From: Micromonospora pallida
Lineage (GTDB): Bacteria; Actinomycetota; Actinomycetes; Mycobacteriales; Micromonosporaceae
Assembly (NCBI RefSeq): GCF_900090325.1
Contig: NZ_FMHW01000002.1
Coordinates: forward strand, 5,457,001-5,521,000
Length of the DNA stretch: 64,000 nt
Direction: 5' to 3'
In this document: positions 34,217 through 42,882 of the stretch, piece after piece
Numbering within the stretch: position 1 is the first letter of the stretch
How the letters are laid out: the number at the start of each line of letters is the position of its first letter
Notes under the pieces: generated by a model
What the model was told of the DNA's origin: nothing
What the model saw: only the letters and a program-made list of their open reading frames with translations
The model's database searches: none
Program-made: the position numbers and the translations under genes

Positions 34217-35035
34217 GTGATCGAGCTCAAGTCCGCCGAGGAGATCGGCCGGATGGCGGTGACCGGCCAGTTCGTCGGCGAACTGCTCGCCGAACTGAGC
34301 GATGTCGCCGCCGTCGGCGTCAACCTGATGGACCTCGAACACCACGCCCGCCGCCGGATCTCCGAACGTGGCGCCGAATCCTGCTACTGGGACTACGCTC
34401 CCTCGTTCGGCCGCGGTCCGTTCCGCAACGTGCTGTGTCTGTCGGTCAACGACGCGGTGCTGCACGGCCTGCCGCACGACTATGTCCTGCGGGACGGTGA
34501 CCTGCTCAGCATCGACATGGCGGTCAGCATCGACGGCTGGGTCGCCGACTCCGCGCTCTCCGTCATCGTCGGCACCCCCGACCCGGCCGACCTGAAGCTG
34601 ATCGAGGCCACCGAGGTCGCGCTGGAGGCCGCCATCACCGCCGCCCAGCCCGGCGGCCGCCTCGGCGACATCTCCGCCGCGATCGGGGCGGTCGCCCACT
34701 CCTACGGCTACGGCGTCAACGCCGAGTTCGGCGGCCACGGCATCGGCCGCACCATGCACGAGGCCCCGCACGTCTCCAACGACGGCCGCCCCCGCCGCGG
34801 CCTGAGACTCGACCCCGGCCTCACCATCGCCATCGAGCCCTGGTTCTGCCGCTCCACCGACAAGATCAAGTTCGACAAGGACGGCTGGACGATCCGCTCC
34901 GCCGACGGTTCCCGCACCGCCCACTCCGAACACACCGTCGCCATCACGGCTGCCGGCCCCCAGGTCCTGACCCGCCGCCCCACTGACGACTCCCCTGCGG
35001 CCGACCCCACCCAGAAGCCCACCACCGCTTCCTGA
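34217..35035 (+). CDS. map: Type I methionine aminopeptidase
   Basis: A 272-aa metalloprotease removing N-terminal methionine. Metal ligands are visible: Asp in LLSIDMAVSIDG, Asp in WVADSALSV, His in GGHGIGRTMHEAP, Glu in IAIEPWF and Glu in HSEHTVAI. The substrate-contact His is in AVLHGLPHDY. GTG start at 34217 with GGGAGG 6-8 bases upstream. The arrangement beside a small XRE regulator suggests this is an accessory, regulated copy and not the housekeeping one, which in actinobacteria usually sits with adk/secY; that is inference. Confidence 0.93.
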   Translation: MIELKSAEEIGRMAVTGQFVGELLAELSDVAAVGVNLMDLEHHARRRISERGAESCYWDYAPSFGRGPFRNVLCLSVNDAVLHGLPHDYVLRDGDLLSIDMAVSIDGWVADSALSVIVGTPDPADLKLIEATEVALEAAITAAQPGGRLGDISAAIGAVAHSYGYGVNAEFGGHGIGRTMHEAPHVSNDGRPRRGLRLDPGLTIAIEPWFCRSTDKIKFDKDGWTIRSADGSRTAHSEHTVAITAAGPQVLTRRPTDDSPAADPTQKPTTAS

Positions 35036-35054
35036 GCACGTCCGGGCCCTCCTG

Positions 35055-35117
35055 GACAGCCCCACTTCGCCGAAACCGCGGTCTCGGGCGCCCGTGACAG
35101 CCCCATTTCGCCGGAAC
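35055..35117. repeat. Direct repeat pair, 22 bp
   Basis: gacagccccacttcgccgaa plus two bases (35055-35076) recurs at 35096-35117 with two differences, 41 bases apart. It lies in the 256-bp gap between map and the KAS III-like gene, where I see nothing else except a weak promoter-like stretch. Confidence 0.6.
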
Positions 35118-35291
35118 GGAGTCGATCACAGCCGGACGAGCGGTCCACTTGTGCGGGGACGAATTCCCGGCGACGATTAGCCGCGAGCGAAGGACGTCCG
35201 CACCACCCGCATGACAGGGGCGATCTTCGATGGATAGACCCGATCCTCGGTTCCGGCTGGTCAGTCAATCCCACCGAGCCGGGGATGCCGC

Positions 35292-36293
35292 GTGAACCCG
35301 GTCAGCCTGGTGGACATCGGCAGCTACCTGCCGGAACGACGGGTGACGGTGGACTTCTACGGCGGCGACGACGACGCGCTCCGGGAGAGCGTGATGTTCC
35401 GGTCGCCCCGACACCGGCGGCACGTGGCTCCGGGTGAGACCGCCGTGGACATGATCGAGAAGGCCGCCCGCCCGGTCCTGGACCGCGCCGCCGAACAGGG
35501 CGACGGGCCGCTGGACGTCCTGCTCACCAACGTCCAACTGCCCGACCTGCCGTGGACCGGCGCGGGAGCCGCGGTGGCGCACCGGCTCGGGGTCGACCCG
35601 GGGTGGGTGCTGGACGTGCACAACGGCGGCTGCGTCTCCTTCGTCCACATGCTCCGGACCGCCCGACAGATCCTGCGCACCGGCGAGGCCCGCACCGCGC
35701 TGGTCTGCTGCGTGCAGAACACCGCCGGGCAGATGTTCGCCCAGTCCCAGGTCCGCCGCCGCTCGCACGCCTCGGTGCCCGGCGACGGCTGCGGGATCGG
35801 CTACCTGCGGGTGGGGGACGAGTCGCCGATCCTCGACATCGAACTGCGCAACATCGGCGAGTTCGCCGGGGACATGGGCGTCCGGCTGGAAGACGGCCGC
35901 CGCTACTGGGAGCCGGGGCACAGCCAGCTCGACGTGTCGTTCACCCCCGACAAGGTCCGGGCGATCATCGAGCGGGGCAATGCCCTCGTACCGGAGGTGG
36001 TCGGCCGGCTCTGCGACCGCCTCGGCGTAACCACCTCGGCGATCGACCTACTGGTCACCAACCAGCCGAACCGGCTCTTCCTCACCAACTGGCGCAGGTC
36101 CCTGGGCATCGACCCGGCCCGGCATCCGGACACCTTCGACGAGTACGGCAACCTCTTCGGCGCGGCGGTGCCGATCACCCTGCACGAGACGCTGAGGCAG
36201 GGGCGGCCGCGCTCGGGCGATCTGGTGGTGCTGGCCGGCTTCGCCCACGCCGGTGACCTCGCCGCAGCCGCCGCCGTGCGCTGGCGCCCCTGA
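35292..36293 (+). CDS. KAS III (FabH)-like protein lacking the usual catalytic histidine
   Basis: A 333-aa thiolase-fold enzyme. The nucleophile region is DVHNGGCVSFVHML with Cys114, and the Asn block is EYGNLFGAAVPI near 284-295. At the position where FabH has the HQAN motif the sequence reads LVTNQPNRLF (254-263), with Asn257 in place of His. FabH relatives without this His can act as acyltransferases or use altered chemistry, so a standard chain-initiating condensing role is doubtful. No acyl-carrier protein or polyketide gene adjoins it. GTG start with CGGGGATG upstream. Confidence 0.82.
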   Translation: MNPVSLVDIGSYLPERRVTVDFYGGDDDALRESVMFRSPRHRRHVAPGETAVDMIEKAARPVLDRAAEQGDGPLDVLLTNVQLPDLPWTGAGAAVAHRLGVDPGWVLDVHNGGCVSFVHMLRTARQILRTGEARTALVCCVQNTAGQMFAQSQVRRRSHASVPGDGCGIGYLRVGDESPILDIELRNIGEFAGDMGVRLEDGRRYWEPGHSQLDVSFTPDKVRAIIERGNALVPEVVGRLCDRLGVTTSAIDLLVTNQPNRLFLTNWRRSLGIDPARHPDTFDEYGNLFGAAVPITLHETLRQGRPRSGDLVVLAGFAHAGDLAAAAAVRWRP

Positions 36294-36303
36294 ACCTGGC
36301 CGA

Positions 36304-36348
36304 ATCGTGGACACTTACCGTCCAGTCAGGACGGTAAGTGTCCACGAT
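36304..36348. repeat. Perfect 20-bp-arm palindrome
   Basis: atcgtggacacttaccgtcc (36304-36323) and its exact complement (36329-36348) flank a five-base spacer, 10 bases after the KAS III-like gene. It could be a terminator. However, the arm core gtggacacNtaccgtcc also occurs once as a half-site at 26051-26067 upstream of mqnD, so it may belong to a sequence family. Confidence 0.8.
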
Positions 36349-36480
36349 CTGCGGGCCGAGGGGCGGCCGGCGGTCCGGGCGCGAGCCGGCGCGCCAGCGT
36401 CAGGGACGCCAGGCCAAGGGGCGGCACGCGGTCCGGACACGAGCCAGCGCGCCTGCTGCGGGCCGGCGCGTGCCGGCTGG

Positions 36481-38463
36481 TCAGGGGGCGACCTGGCCGC
36501 CCCAGGAGGTGGGCGCCGCGCCGCCGGCGGGCTGCCAGTGCCAGTCGACCAGGGTTCCGTCCGCGCCCCGGGCCAGCACGTGCGTCTCGTCGCGCCAGGC
36601 CAGCGCCACCGGGTCGGTGGTGGCACCGGCGGTCGCCCGGTCGGCGGTCACCGAGCCACCGGGCCGCCACACCAACCGCCACAGCGCGCCGTCGGTGCCC
36701 CGGGCGAAGACCTGCTGCGTCTGGCCCTGCCGGATGGCGAACGGCGAGCCGACGACCGCGCCACCCCAGTTGTCGGTCCGTAGGGCCCAGTCGCCGTGGT
36801 CGAAGAAGCGGTGTTCGACGCTGCCGTCGGCGGTCCGGTAGAAGACGTGCTGCTGGTCGCCGAAGGCGAACCCGGTCGGGTCGGAGTGCACCCGGCCGAC
36901 CGCTCCCCAATCGTCCAGACCCGGCAGGTTGTTCGCGATTCCGGGGAACCAGAACCAGTGGCGCAGCGAGTTGTCACTGCCCCGGGCGAAGACGTGCTGC
37001 TCGTCGCCGAAGGCGTACGCGACGGGGTTGCCGACCACGTCCCCGCCGGTCCAGGTGTCCCGGTGGACGCTGCCGTCGGGCTCCGCCCACCAGTGCGCCA
37101 GCCGGCCGTCCGGGGCGCGGCCGAAGACGTGCTTCTGCCCGTTGGCGGTGACCATGCCGGTCGGATCGCCGGCCAGGCCCGGCCCCCAGTCCTCCTGGCG
37201 TACGCTCCCGCCCGGCGCCCACCACCAGTGCCGCAGCCGACCGTCCGGGGTACGGGCGAAGACGTGCTGCTCGGCACCGACCGGGTAGCCGACCGGCCGG
37301 CCCGCGATCGGACCGCCCCACACGTCCCGGCGTACCGTCCGGTCGACCGGGTCCCACCACCAGTGGGTGAGCATGCCGTCGGGAGCGCGGTCGAAGTGGT
37401 GCCGCTGCTCGGCGGAGACGTAACTGCGGGTCGCACCCGGTTCCTGGCTGGCCCACGGGTCCCCGGACGGTGGCGCCTGGGTGGCGGACAGGGCGAGCGG
37501 GCGGCCGAAGTTCGGGGTGCCGTCGCTGTTCCAGGTGACCGGCTGGGCGCGCGTGGTGCGCCCCTCGTAGGTGTACACCGAGGTGGTCTTGCCGTGGTAG
37601 ACGATCCAGTCCTGGGTGTCGTCGGGCGAGCGGAAAAAGCCGTTGTGGCCGGGCCCGAAGACCCCGGCCGCGTCGTTGCGGGCGAGGACCGGCCCGGGGT
37701 GCTGCCGCCAGTTCGACAGCACCAGCGGGTCGGCGCCGTCCGCGATGGACTTCATCCAGAGTTGGTAGTCCGGCTTGCCGGTGTCGCAGGTGGAGTAGAC
37801 GAGGAAAAGCCGTCCCGGGCCGCGCAGTCCGGTCGGTCCCTCGCGTACCTCGTGGCAGCCGCCGTCGGCGGGCAGGGCCACCCGGTTGCCGGTCGTGGTC
37901 CACGGGCTCGTCATCCGGCGCAGGTAGAGCTGCTGCGGCCCGCCCATCCCCCGCCCCGGGCCGGACCAGGCGAAGTACATCGTGCCGTTGTGCACGAACG
38001 GCTCACCGTCGATCGCGTACTCCCCGTCGTCGGCGATCCGTGCCTTGAAGTGGTACGGGCCGCGCGGGTCGTCGCCCTCGGACTCGATGACGTAGTTGCG
38101 GTGGTTGGCGTCGACGCCGTCGCTGGCGGTGTAGTAGATGTACCACCGGGGTCCCTCCGGCCGGACGAACCGGTGGATCGAGGGGGCCCACACCTGCTTG
38201 TTGCGGCTGGGGTCCGGATCCCGCCACACGGTCCGTTCGGGGACTGTGGCCAGCCCGGCCAGGGTCGGCGAGCTCCAGATGCCGATCCGGTCGCCGAGGG
38301 TGGTGGCCAGGTGGTAGGCGCCGTTGAAGTAGGTCATGGTGGGGTCCGCGCCCGGGTTGAGCGGGTTGCGGAACGGGGTGGAGGCGGTGGCCGGCTGGGC
38401 CGGCACGGCCAGCAGCGGCAGGAGCAACGCGGCCGCCAGCAGGCGGGACATGAGCCGTTTCAT
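36481..38463 (-). CDS. Secreted GH43-family glycosidase with seven-repeat lectin propeller
   Basis: A 660-aa secreted protein. Signal peptide at 1-29 (LLAAALLLPLLAVPAQPATA). Residues 30-330 resemble glycoside hydrolase family 43: NPGADPTMTYFNG (catalytic-base Asp), YAIDGEPFVHNGTMYFAWSG (pKa Asp) and HEVREGPTGL (candidate acid Glu). Such enzymes hydrolyse arabinan or xylan side chains. From about 335 there are seven copies of a 45-residue repeat of the form QHVFARTPDGRLRHWWWAPG, the pattern of PLL-type beta-propeller lectins. ATG at 38463 with GGGAG upstream. Single gene. Confidence 0.88.
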   Translation of the reverse strand: MKRLMSRLLAAALLLPLLAVPAQPATASTPFRNPLNPGADPTMTYFNGAYHLATTLGDRIGIWSSPTLAGLATVPERTVWRDPDPSRNKQVWAPSIHRFVRPEGPRWYIYYTASDGVDANHRNYVIESEGDDPRGPYHFKARIADDGEYAIDGEPFVHNGTMYFAWSGPGRGMGGPQQLYLRRMTSPWTTTGNRVALPADGGCHEVREGPTGLRGPGRLFLVYSTCDTGKPDYQLWMKSIADGADPLVLSNWRQHPGPVLARNDAAGVFGPGHNGFFRSPDDTQDWIVYHGKTTSVYTYEGRTTRAQPVTWNSDGTPNFGRPLALSATQAPPSGDPWASQEPGATRSYVSAEQRHHFDRAPDGMLTHWWWDPVDRTVRRDVWGGPIAGRPVGYPVGAEQHVFARTPDGRLRHWWWAPGGSVRQEDWGPGLAGDPTGMVTANGQKHVFGRAPDGRLAHWWAEPDGSVHRDTWTGGDVVGNPVAYAFGDEQHVFARGSDNSLRHWFWFPGIANNLPGLDDWGAVGRVHSDPTGFAFGDQQHVFYRTADGSVEHRFFDHGDWALRTDNWGGAVVGSPFAIRQGQTQQVFARGTDGALWRLVWRPGGSVTADRATAGATTDPVALAWRDETHVLARGADGTLVDWHWQPAGGAAPTSWGGQVAP

Positions 38464-38542
38464 GGACGATCTCCCACTCGAGGCGCCGACTGAGATTTCC
38501 GCCAGCGTCGCATCGATGGACATCGAATAGCAACCGGGGGCG

Positions 38543-40432
38543 TCAGCGGGTGGGCAGCTCCGGGCCGCCGTCGAGCAGCGGGGCGAGCAGGTCGCCGTAC
38601 TCATCCACCCGGGCCAGGACCTCGGCGGCGATGAACGGGCGCAACCCGTCGCGCCGGCCGGCAGAGGCCGCCGCCTCCACCTCGTCCCAGGTCAGCGGCG
38701 TGGAGACCGACGGGACCGGTTCGGCCCGCAACGAGTACGGCGCCACCGTCGTCTTCGCCGCGTTGTTCTGACTCCAGTCGATGAAGACCTTCCCCGGGCG
38801 CAGATTCTTCGCCATCCGCGACACGACCAGCTTCGGGTGGGCGCTCTCCAACTCCCGGGCGACCCGGTGGGCGTAGTCGGAGACCAGGTCGGCGGACTGG
38901 GTGCCGGCCACCGGGCAGCACAACTGCATGCCCTTCTTGCCCGAGGTCTTCGGGTAGCTGTCCAGCCCGTCGTCGGCGAGCCGATCGCGCAGCAGCACCG
39001 CCACCTGGCAGCACTCCCGCAGTCCGGCCGGTGGCCCCGGATCGAGGTCGACGACCAGCATGTCCGGGTGCGCGCCGATCCGCCACTGCGGGGTGTGCAG
39101 TTCCAGCGCGGCCAGGTTGGCCAGCCAGACCAGGGTCGGCAGGTCGTCGGCGACCACGTAGTCGATGGTCTCCCGTCCCTTGGTCGAACCGGGCGCGGGC
39201 AGGGTCGCCACGCGCACCCAGTCAGGGGTGGCCGCAGGCTTGTTCTTCTCGAAGAACGACTTGTCGGCCACCCCGTTCGGGTAGCGGATCCGGGTCAGCG
39301 CCCGGTCCCGCAGGTGCGGCAGGAGCACCGGGGCGACCCGCGTGTAGTAGTCGATCACCTCACCCTTGGTGAAGCCGGCGTCCGGGTAGAGCACCTTGTC
39401 CAGGTTGGACAGCTCCAGCGAGCGTCCCGCCACCTCCACGCGCAGCCGCTCACCCGGCATCGTCGACCTCCTCGGGGGTTTGTCCGGACGCAGCCTGAGT
39501 ACCCGGGGGAAGCGCAGCCGACCGTCCGGGGTGCGCTGGCCGTACTTGATCTCGACCACGACCCGGGGCTCCACCCAGATCGCGCCCCGGGCGTCCTCCC
39601 GGGGCACGCCACCATCGAACGGCGATCCGGCGGTACGCAGCGGTTCCAGCTCGGCCAGGAGCGCCCGTTCCAGGGCCGCTCCGATCCCGCCACCGACCCG
39701 CCCCCGATAGGTGAGCGGGCCGTCCGGGCGGGGCACCCCGACCAGCAACCCGCCGATCTTCCGCGCGCCGGGCCGCCAGCCACCCACCACGAAGTCCCCG
39801 GTCACCTCCAGCTTGACCTTCACCCAGTCCGGCGAGCGCACCCCGGCGCGGTACGGCCCGTCGAGCCGCTTGGCCAGCACCCCCTCCAACCCGTGCTCGC
39901 CGGCCGCCTCGTAGGTGGCCGGGCCGTCCGGAAAGCTCGGCGGCACCGCCCACCGGGCCGCGCCGAGCGCCAGCGACTCCAACTCCGCCCGCCGCCGGGC
40001 GTACGGCCAGCCGGTCAGGTCCGCGCCGCGCAACCGCAACAGGTCGAAGATCATGTACGTCACCGGGGCGACCGCCGCCAGCCGGGCCGCCCGATTCCGG
40101 TCCCGTACGTGCATCCGCTCGGCCAGCGCGGTGAACGAGGGCTGCCCGGCCGCGCCGAGGAGCACCACCTCCCCGTCGAGCAGGGCGTCGTCCACCTGCT
40201 CGCGCAGGCCCGCCAGCTCCGGGTACGCGGCGGTGATCTCCACCCCCGAGCGGGCGTACAGGCGCTGGCCGGCGGTGGTGATGTCGGCCAGGGCGCGTAC
40301 GCCGTCCCACTTGAACTCGTACGTCCAGTCCGGGCCCGTCGGCAGCGGCCCGCTCGTCGCGAGCATCGGCTTCAGCGGCGGGCGGCCCGGCACGACACCG
40401 ACTGTAGTTCGCCGGTGAACGCCTCGCGTCAC
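38543..40432 (-). CDS. ligD: ATP-dependent DNA ligase LigD (ligase plus polymerase domains)
   Basis: A 629-aa non-homologous end-joining enzyme. Residues 15-320 are the ATP-dependent ligase domain: YEFKWDGVRAL with the AMP-accepting Lys41, LLDGEVVLL, and VEIKYGQRTPDGRLRFPRVL. Residues 330-620 are the primase-like polymerase domain: LSNLDKVLYPDAGFTKGE, MLVVDLDPGPPA (metal Asp pair) and TSGKKGMQLCCPV, ending TPLTWDEVEAAA. There is no nuclease (PE) domain, and the order ligase-polymerase is the reverse of mycobacterial LigD. Start GTG at 40432; GTG at 40393 is an alternative. Divergent with ku, 48 bases apart. Confidence 0.93.
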   Translation of the reverse strand: MTRGVHRRTTVGVVPGRPPLKPMLATSGPLPTGPDWTYEFKWDGVRALADITTAGQRLYARSGVEITAAYPELAGLREQVDDALLDGEVVLLGAAGQPSFTALAERMHVRDRNRAARLAAVAPVTYMIFDLLRLRGADLTGWPYARRRAELESLALGAARWAVPPSFPDGPATYEAAGEHGLEGVLAKRLDGPYRAGVRSPDWVKVKLEVTGDFVVGGWRPGARKIGGLLVGVPRPDGPLTYRGRVGGGIGAALERALLAELEPLRTAGSPFDGGVPREDARGAIWVEPRVVVEIKYGQRTPDGRLRFPRVLRLRPDKPPRRSTMPGERLRVEVAGRSLELSNLDKVLYPDAGFTKGEVIDYYTRVAPVLLPHLRDRALTRIRYPNGVADKSFFEKNKPAATPDWVRVATLPAPGSTKGRETIDYVVADDLPTLVWLANLAALELHTPQWRIGAHPDMLVVDLDPGPPAGLRECCQVAVLLRDRLADDGLDSYPKTSGKKGMQLCCPVAGTQSADLVSDYAHRVARELESAHPKLVVSRMAKNLRPGKVFIDWSQNNAAKTTVAPYSLRAEPVPSVSTPLTWDEVEAAASAGRRDGLRPFIAAEVLARVDEYGDLLAPLLDGGPELPTR

Positions 40433-40480
40433 CTTCGATCATTTGCGATCCTGGTCAGAAGCGGGGAGAGGAGCGCCAGC

Positions 40481-41554
40481 ATGCGGGCCATCTGGAAGGG
40501 CGCCGTCTCGTTCGGGCTGGTCTCGATCGCGGTGAAGCTCTACTCCGCCACCCAGGAGAAGGACATCCGGTTCCACCAGGTGCACCGCTCCGATGGCGGC
40601 CGGATCCGGTACAAGCGCACCTGCTCGGTCTGCGGCGAGGAGGTCAACTACGACGACATCGCCAAGGGGTACGACATCGGCGGCGGCGAGATGGTGGTGC
40701 TGACCGACGAGGACTTCGCCGACCTGCCGCTGAGCACCTCGCACGCGATCGACGTACTGGAGTTCGTCCCGGCCGAGCAGGTCGACCCGATCCTCTACAA
40801 CAAGGCGTACTTCCTGGAGCCGGAGGGGGCGGCGACCAAGCCGTACGTGCTGCTGCGCGACGCCCTGGTGGACTCGGAGCGGGTGGCGATCGTCAAGGTG
40901 GCGCTGCGCCAGCGGGAGCAGCTCGCCACCCTGCGGGTCCGGGAGGGCGTACTGCTGCTCAACACCATGCTCTGGCCGGACGAGGTACGCCAACCGGACT
41001 TCGGCTTCCTGGACGAGGAGATCACCGTCCGGCCGCCGGAGCTGGCGATGGCCAGTTCGCTGATCGACTCGATGGCCGGCGAGTTCCAGCCGGATGCCTT
41101 CACCGACGACTACCGGGCCGCGTTGCAGGAGGTCATCGACGCCAAGGTGGAGGGGCGGGAGGTGGTCCAGCCGGAGGAGGTCGAGGAGGTCCCGGCCGCC
41201 GCGGTGGACCTGATGGCCGCGCTCCGGGCGTCGGTGGAACGGGCCCGGGCGGCGCGGGGCGAGGAGCCGCCGGCTGGCGGCGAGCCGACGCCGATCTCCG
41301 CCGCCCGGTCGGCGAAGCAGGCCCCGGCGAAGAAGACTCCGGCGAAGAAGGCCCCCGCGAAGAAGACGGCGGCGAACGAGACGCCAGCCAAGAAGGCCCC
41401 GGCCAGGAAGGCGGCGGGGAAGAGCACGGCGAAGCAGGCCGCCCCCAAGAAGGCGGCGGTGAAGAAGGCCGAGCCGGCGGAGAAAGAGGCCGCCGCGAAG
41501 AAGACCGGGGCCAGGAAGGCCGCCCCGAAGAAGGCGGCACGCAAGACCGCCTGA
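40481..41554 (+). CDS. ku: Ku DNA end-binding protein with long Lys/Ala tail
   Basis: A 357-aa Ku homologue that binds DNA ends and recruits LigD. The core (residues 1-255) starts RAIWKGAVSFGLVSIAVKLYS, includes CSVCGEEVNYDDIAKGY and LEFVPAEQVDPILY, and matches bacterial Ku. The last 85-90 residues form a histone-H1-like tail of KKAPAKK-type repeats, which in other actinobacterial Ku proteins promotes DNA binding. ATG with GGGGAGAGGAG upstream. Divergent from ligD across 48 bp, so the two probably share a promoter region. Confidence 0.95.
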   Translation: MRAIWKGAVSFGLVSIAVKLYSATQEKDIRFHQVHRSDGGRIRYKRTCSVCGEEVNYDDIAKGYDIGGGEMVVLTDEDFADLPLSTSHAIDVLEFVPAEQVDPILYNKAYFLEPEGAATKPYVLLRDALVDSERVAIVKVALRQREQLATLRVREGVLLLNTMLWPDEVRQPDFGFLDEEITVRPPELAMASSLIDSMAGEFQPDAFTDDYRAALQEVIDAKVEGREVVQPEEVEEVPAAAVDLMAALRASVERARAARGEEPPAGGEPTPISAARSAKQAPAKKTPAKKAPAKKTAANETPAKKAPARKAAGKSTAKQAAPKKAAVKKAEPAEKEAAAKKTGARKAAPKKAARKTA

Positions 41555-41567
41555 CCCCGGTCGTACG

Positions 41568-41960
41568 TCAGCCCTGGCGCAGCCGCTGGGTCGGGGTGAC
41601 CCTGACGATCACCCGCTCCTCGCCCGGCTTGCGGAACGGGTAGGTGTCCTGGCCGAGGTACTTCTTCGTCATCTTGTCGATGTGCTCGTCGGCGCCCTCG
41701 GTGACCAGCTCGACGGTGCCCTTGATCCAGAGCGTCCGGTAGTCGTTCGCCCGGTCGGAGACGGAGATCGCCACCGCCGGGTTGCGCTCCAGGTTCCGGT
41801 GCTTCACCCGGCCCTTGGCGGTGTTGAAGATGACGTGCTCGCCGTCGGTGTCCACCCAGACCGGGGTGACGTGCGGGGTGCCGTCGGCGTCGATCGTGGC
41901 CACGTGGGCCAGCTGCGGCTCGTTCAGGAGGGCAATGTCGTCTGCGGTGAGGAACGCCAT
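41568..41960 (-). CDS. PPOX-class F420-dependent oxidoreductase-like protein
   Basis: A 130-aa split-barrel flavin/F420-binding protein. LAHVATIDADGTPHVTPVWV and GRVKHRNLERNPAVAISVSD are hallmarks of the Rv1155-like F420-binding group. Length is typical. Such proteins reduce unsaturated or cofactor-like substrates with F420H2, or bind F420. It is convergent with ku, with only 13 bases between stops. Confidence 0.85.
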   Translation of the reverse strand: MAFLTADDIALLNEPQLAHVATIDADGTPHVTPVWVDTDGEHVIFNTAKGRVKHRNLERNPAVAISVSDRANDYRTLWIKGTVELVTEGADEHIDKMTKKYLGQDTYPFRKPGEERVIVRVTPTQRLRQG

Positions 41961-42121
41961 GCGCCGAATCTACCGTCGGCCCCGCCCACCCACAGCCCGA
42001 TGACCGGCGTCGGGGCCGCCGGCACCCCTGCCCGCAGGGCATCGATCCGGGTACCGTTTGCGTCGACTTCGGCCCGGCACCGGCGCCGACCCACCTTCCA
42101 TCGCGACAGGGAGTCCTCGAC

Positions 42122-42772
42122 GTGAGTGAGCGCACGGATAAGCGGTCCTCGAGCCAGAGCACGGCGAGTAAGTCGGAGCGGCGGCTCGCCGCCAAGCTGG
42201 CCGAACAGAAGGCCGCCGAGGCGAAGCGCCGCCGACAGTCGATGCTCGGCGCGCTCGCCGGCCTGGTCGTGGTCGGCGTGATCGTCGGGACGTTCGTGGT
42301 CTTCGGGAGTAACGACGAGCCGGCGGACCAGGCCATGACCTCCTCGCCGAGCGCCTCGGCGGACGCGCCGGCGGCGGACACTCCGCAGTTGCCCGAGGGC
42401 GCCGACCCGGCGCTGGGCACCAAGCCGGCCGTGACCAAGGGTTCGGGCGAGCTGAAGAAACTCACCGTCACCCCGCTGATCAAGGGCACCGGCCCGGCCA
42501 CCAAGGCGGGCCAGCAGCTCACCGTCAACTACGTCGGGGTGTTCTACGCCACCGGCGAGGAGTTCGACGCCTCCTGGAAGACCGGCCAGCCGTTCGAGTT
42601 CCCGGTCGGCGCGGGCAGGGTGATCCCGGGCTGGGACCAGGGCCTGGTCGGGGTGAACGTGGGCAGCCGGGTACAGCTCGACATCCCGGCCGAGCTGGCG
42701 TATCGCGACGGTGCCAACGGTGGCCCCGCCGGCCCGCTGCGCTTCGTGGTGGACGTCCTCGCCGCCCAGTGA
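42122..42772 (+). CDS. Membrane-anchored FKBP-type peptidyl-prolyl isomerase
   Basis: A 216-aa protein. The cytosolic N-terminus is a basic Ala/Lys-rich coiled segment (RRLAAKLAEQKAAEAKRRR), then one membrane helix (LGALAGLVVVGVIVGTFVVF), a Pro/Ala linker, and an FKBP domain from about residue 110: QQLTVNYVGVFYATGEEFDA, PFEFPVGAGRVIPGWDQGLV, and RVQLDIPAELAYRDG. Key pocket residues (Y, F, D, V-I, W) are present. It should catalyse prolyl isomerisation outside the membrane. GTG start with CAGGGAG upstream. Confidence 0.92.
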   Translation: MSERTDKRSSSQSTASKSERRLAAKLAEQKAAEAKRRRQSMLGALAGLVVVGVIVGTFVVFGSNDEPADQAMTSSPSASADAPAADTPQLPEGADPALGTKPAVTKGSGELKKLTVTPLIKGTGPATKAGQQLTVNYVGVFYATGEEFDASWKTGQPFEFPVGAGRVIPGWDQGLVGVNVGSRVQLDIPAELAYRDGANGGPAGPLRFVVDVLAAQ

Positions 42773-42808
42773 CCAGTGCCGTCGGCCGGTGGCGTCCGCC
42801 CGGGCGGT

Positions 42809-42882
42809 GATCCACTCCGTTTGCGGTATGTCGGGGTATCCGGTCGATCGGACACCCCGATTTGCCGTAACTGGAGTGGATC
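42809..42882. repeat. Dispersed palindromic element, family B copy 1 (74 bp)
   Basis: gatccactcc at 42809 pairs with ggagtggatc ending at 42882, and inner arms gtttgcggtatgtcggggt / accccgatttgccgtaactg pair imperfectly. Outside it the flanks cgggcg and cgcccg extend the pairing to 42801-42890. The same 74-bp length and arms recur at 59520-59593. The rest of the 268-bp gap before the next gene holds no other recognised feature. Confidence 0.88.

Noticed and set aside
36796-38493. 565-codon plus-strand frame opposite the GH43 gene
   Set aside because: Its Val/Asp/Gly-rich periodicity mirrors the propeller repeats on the other strand.
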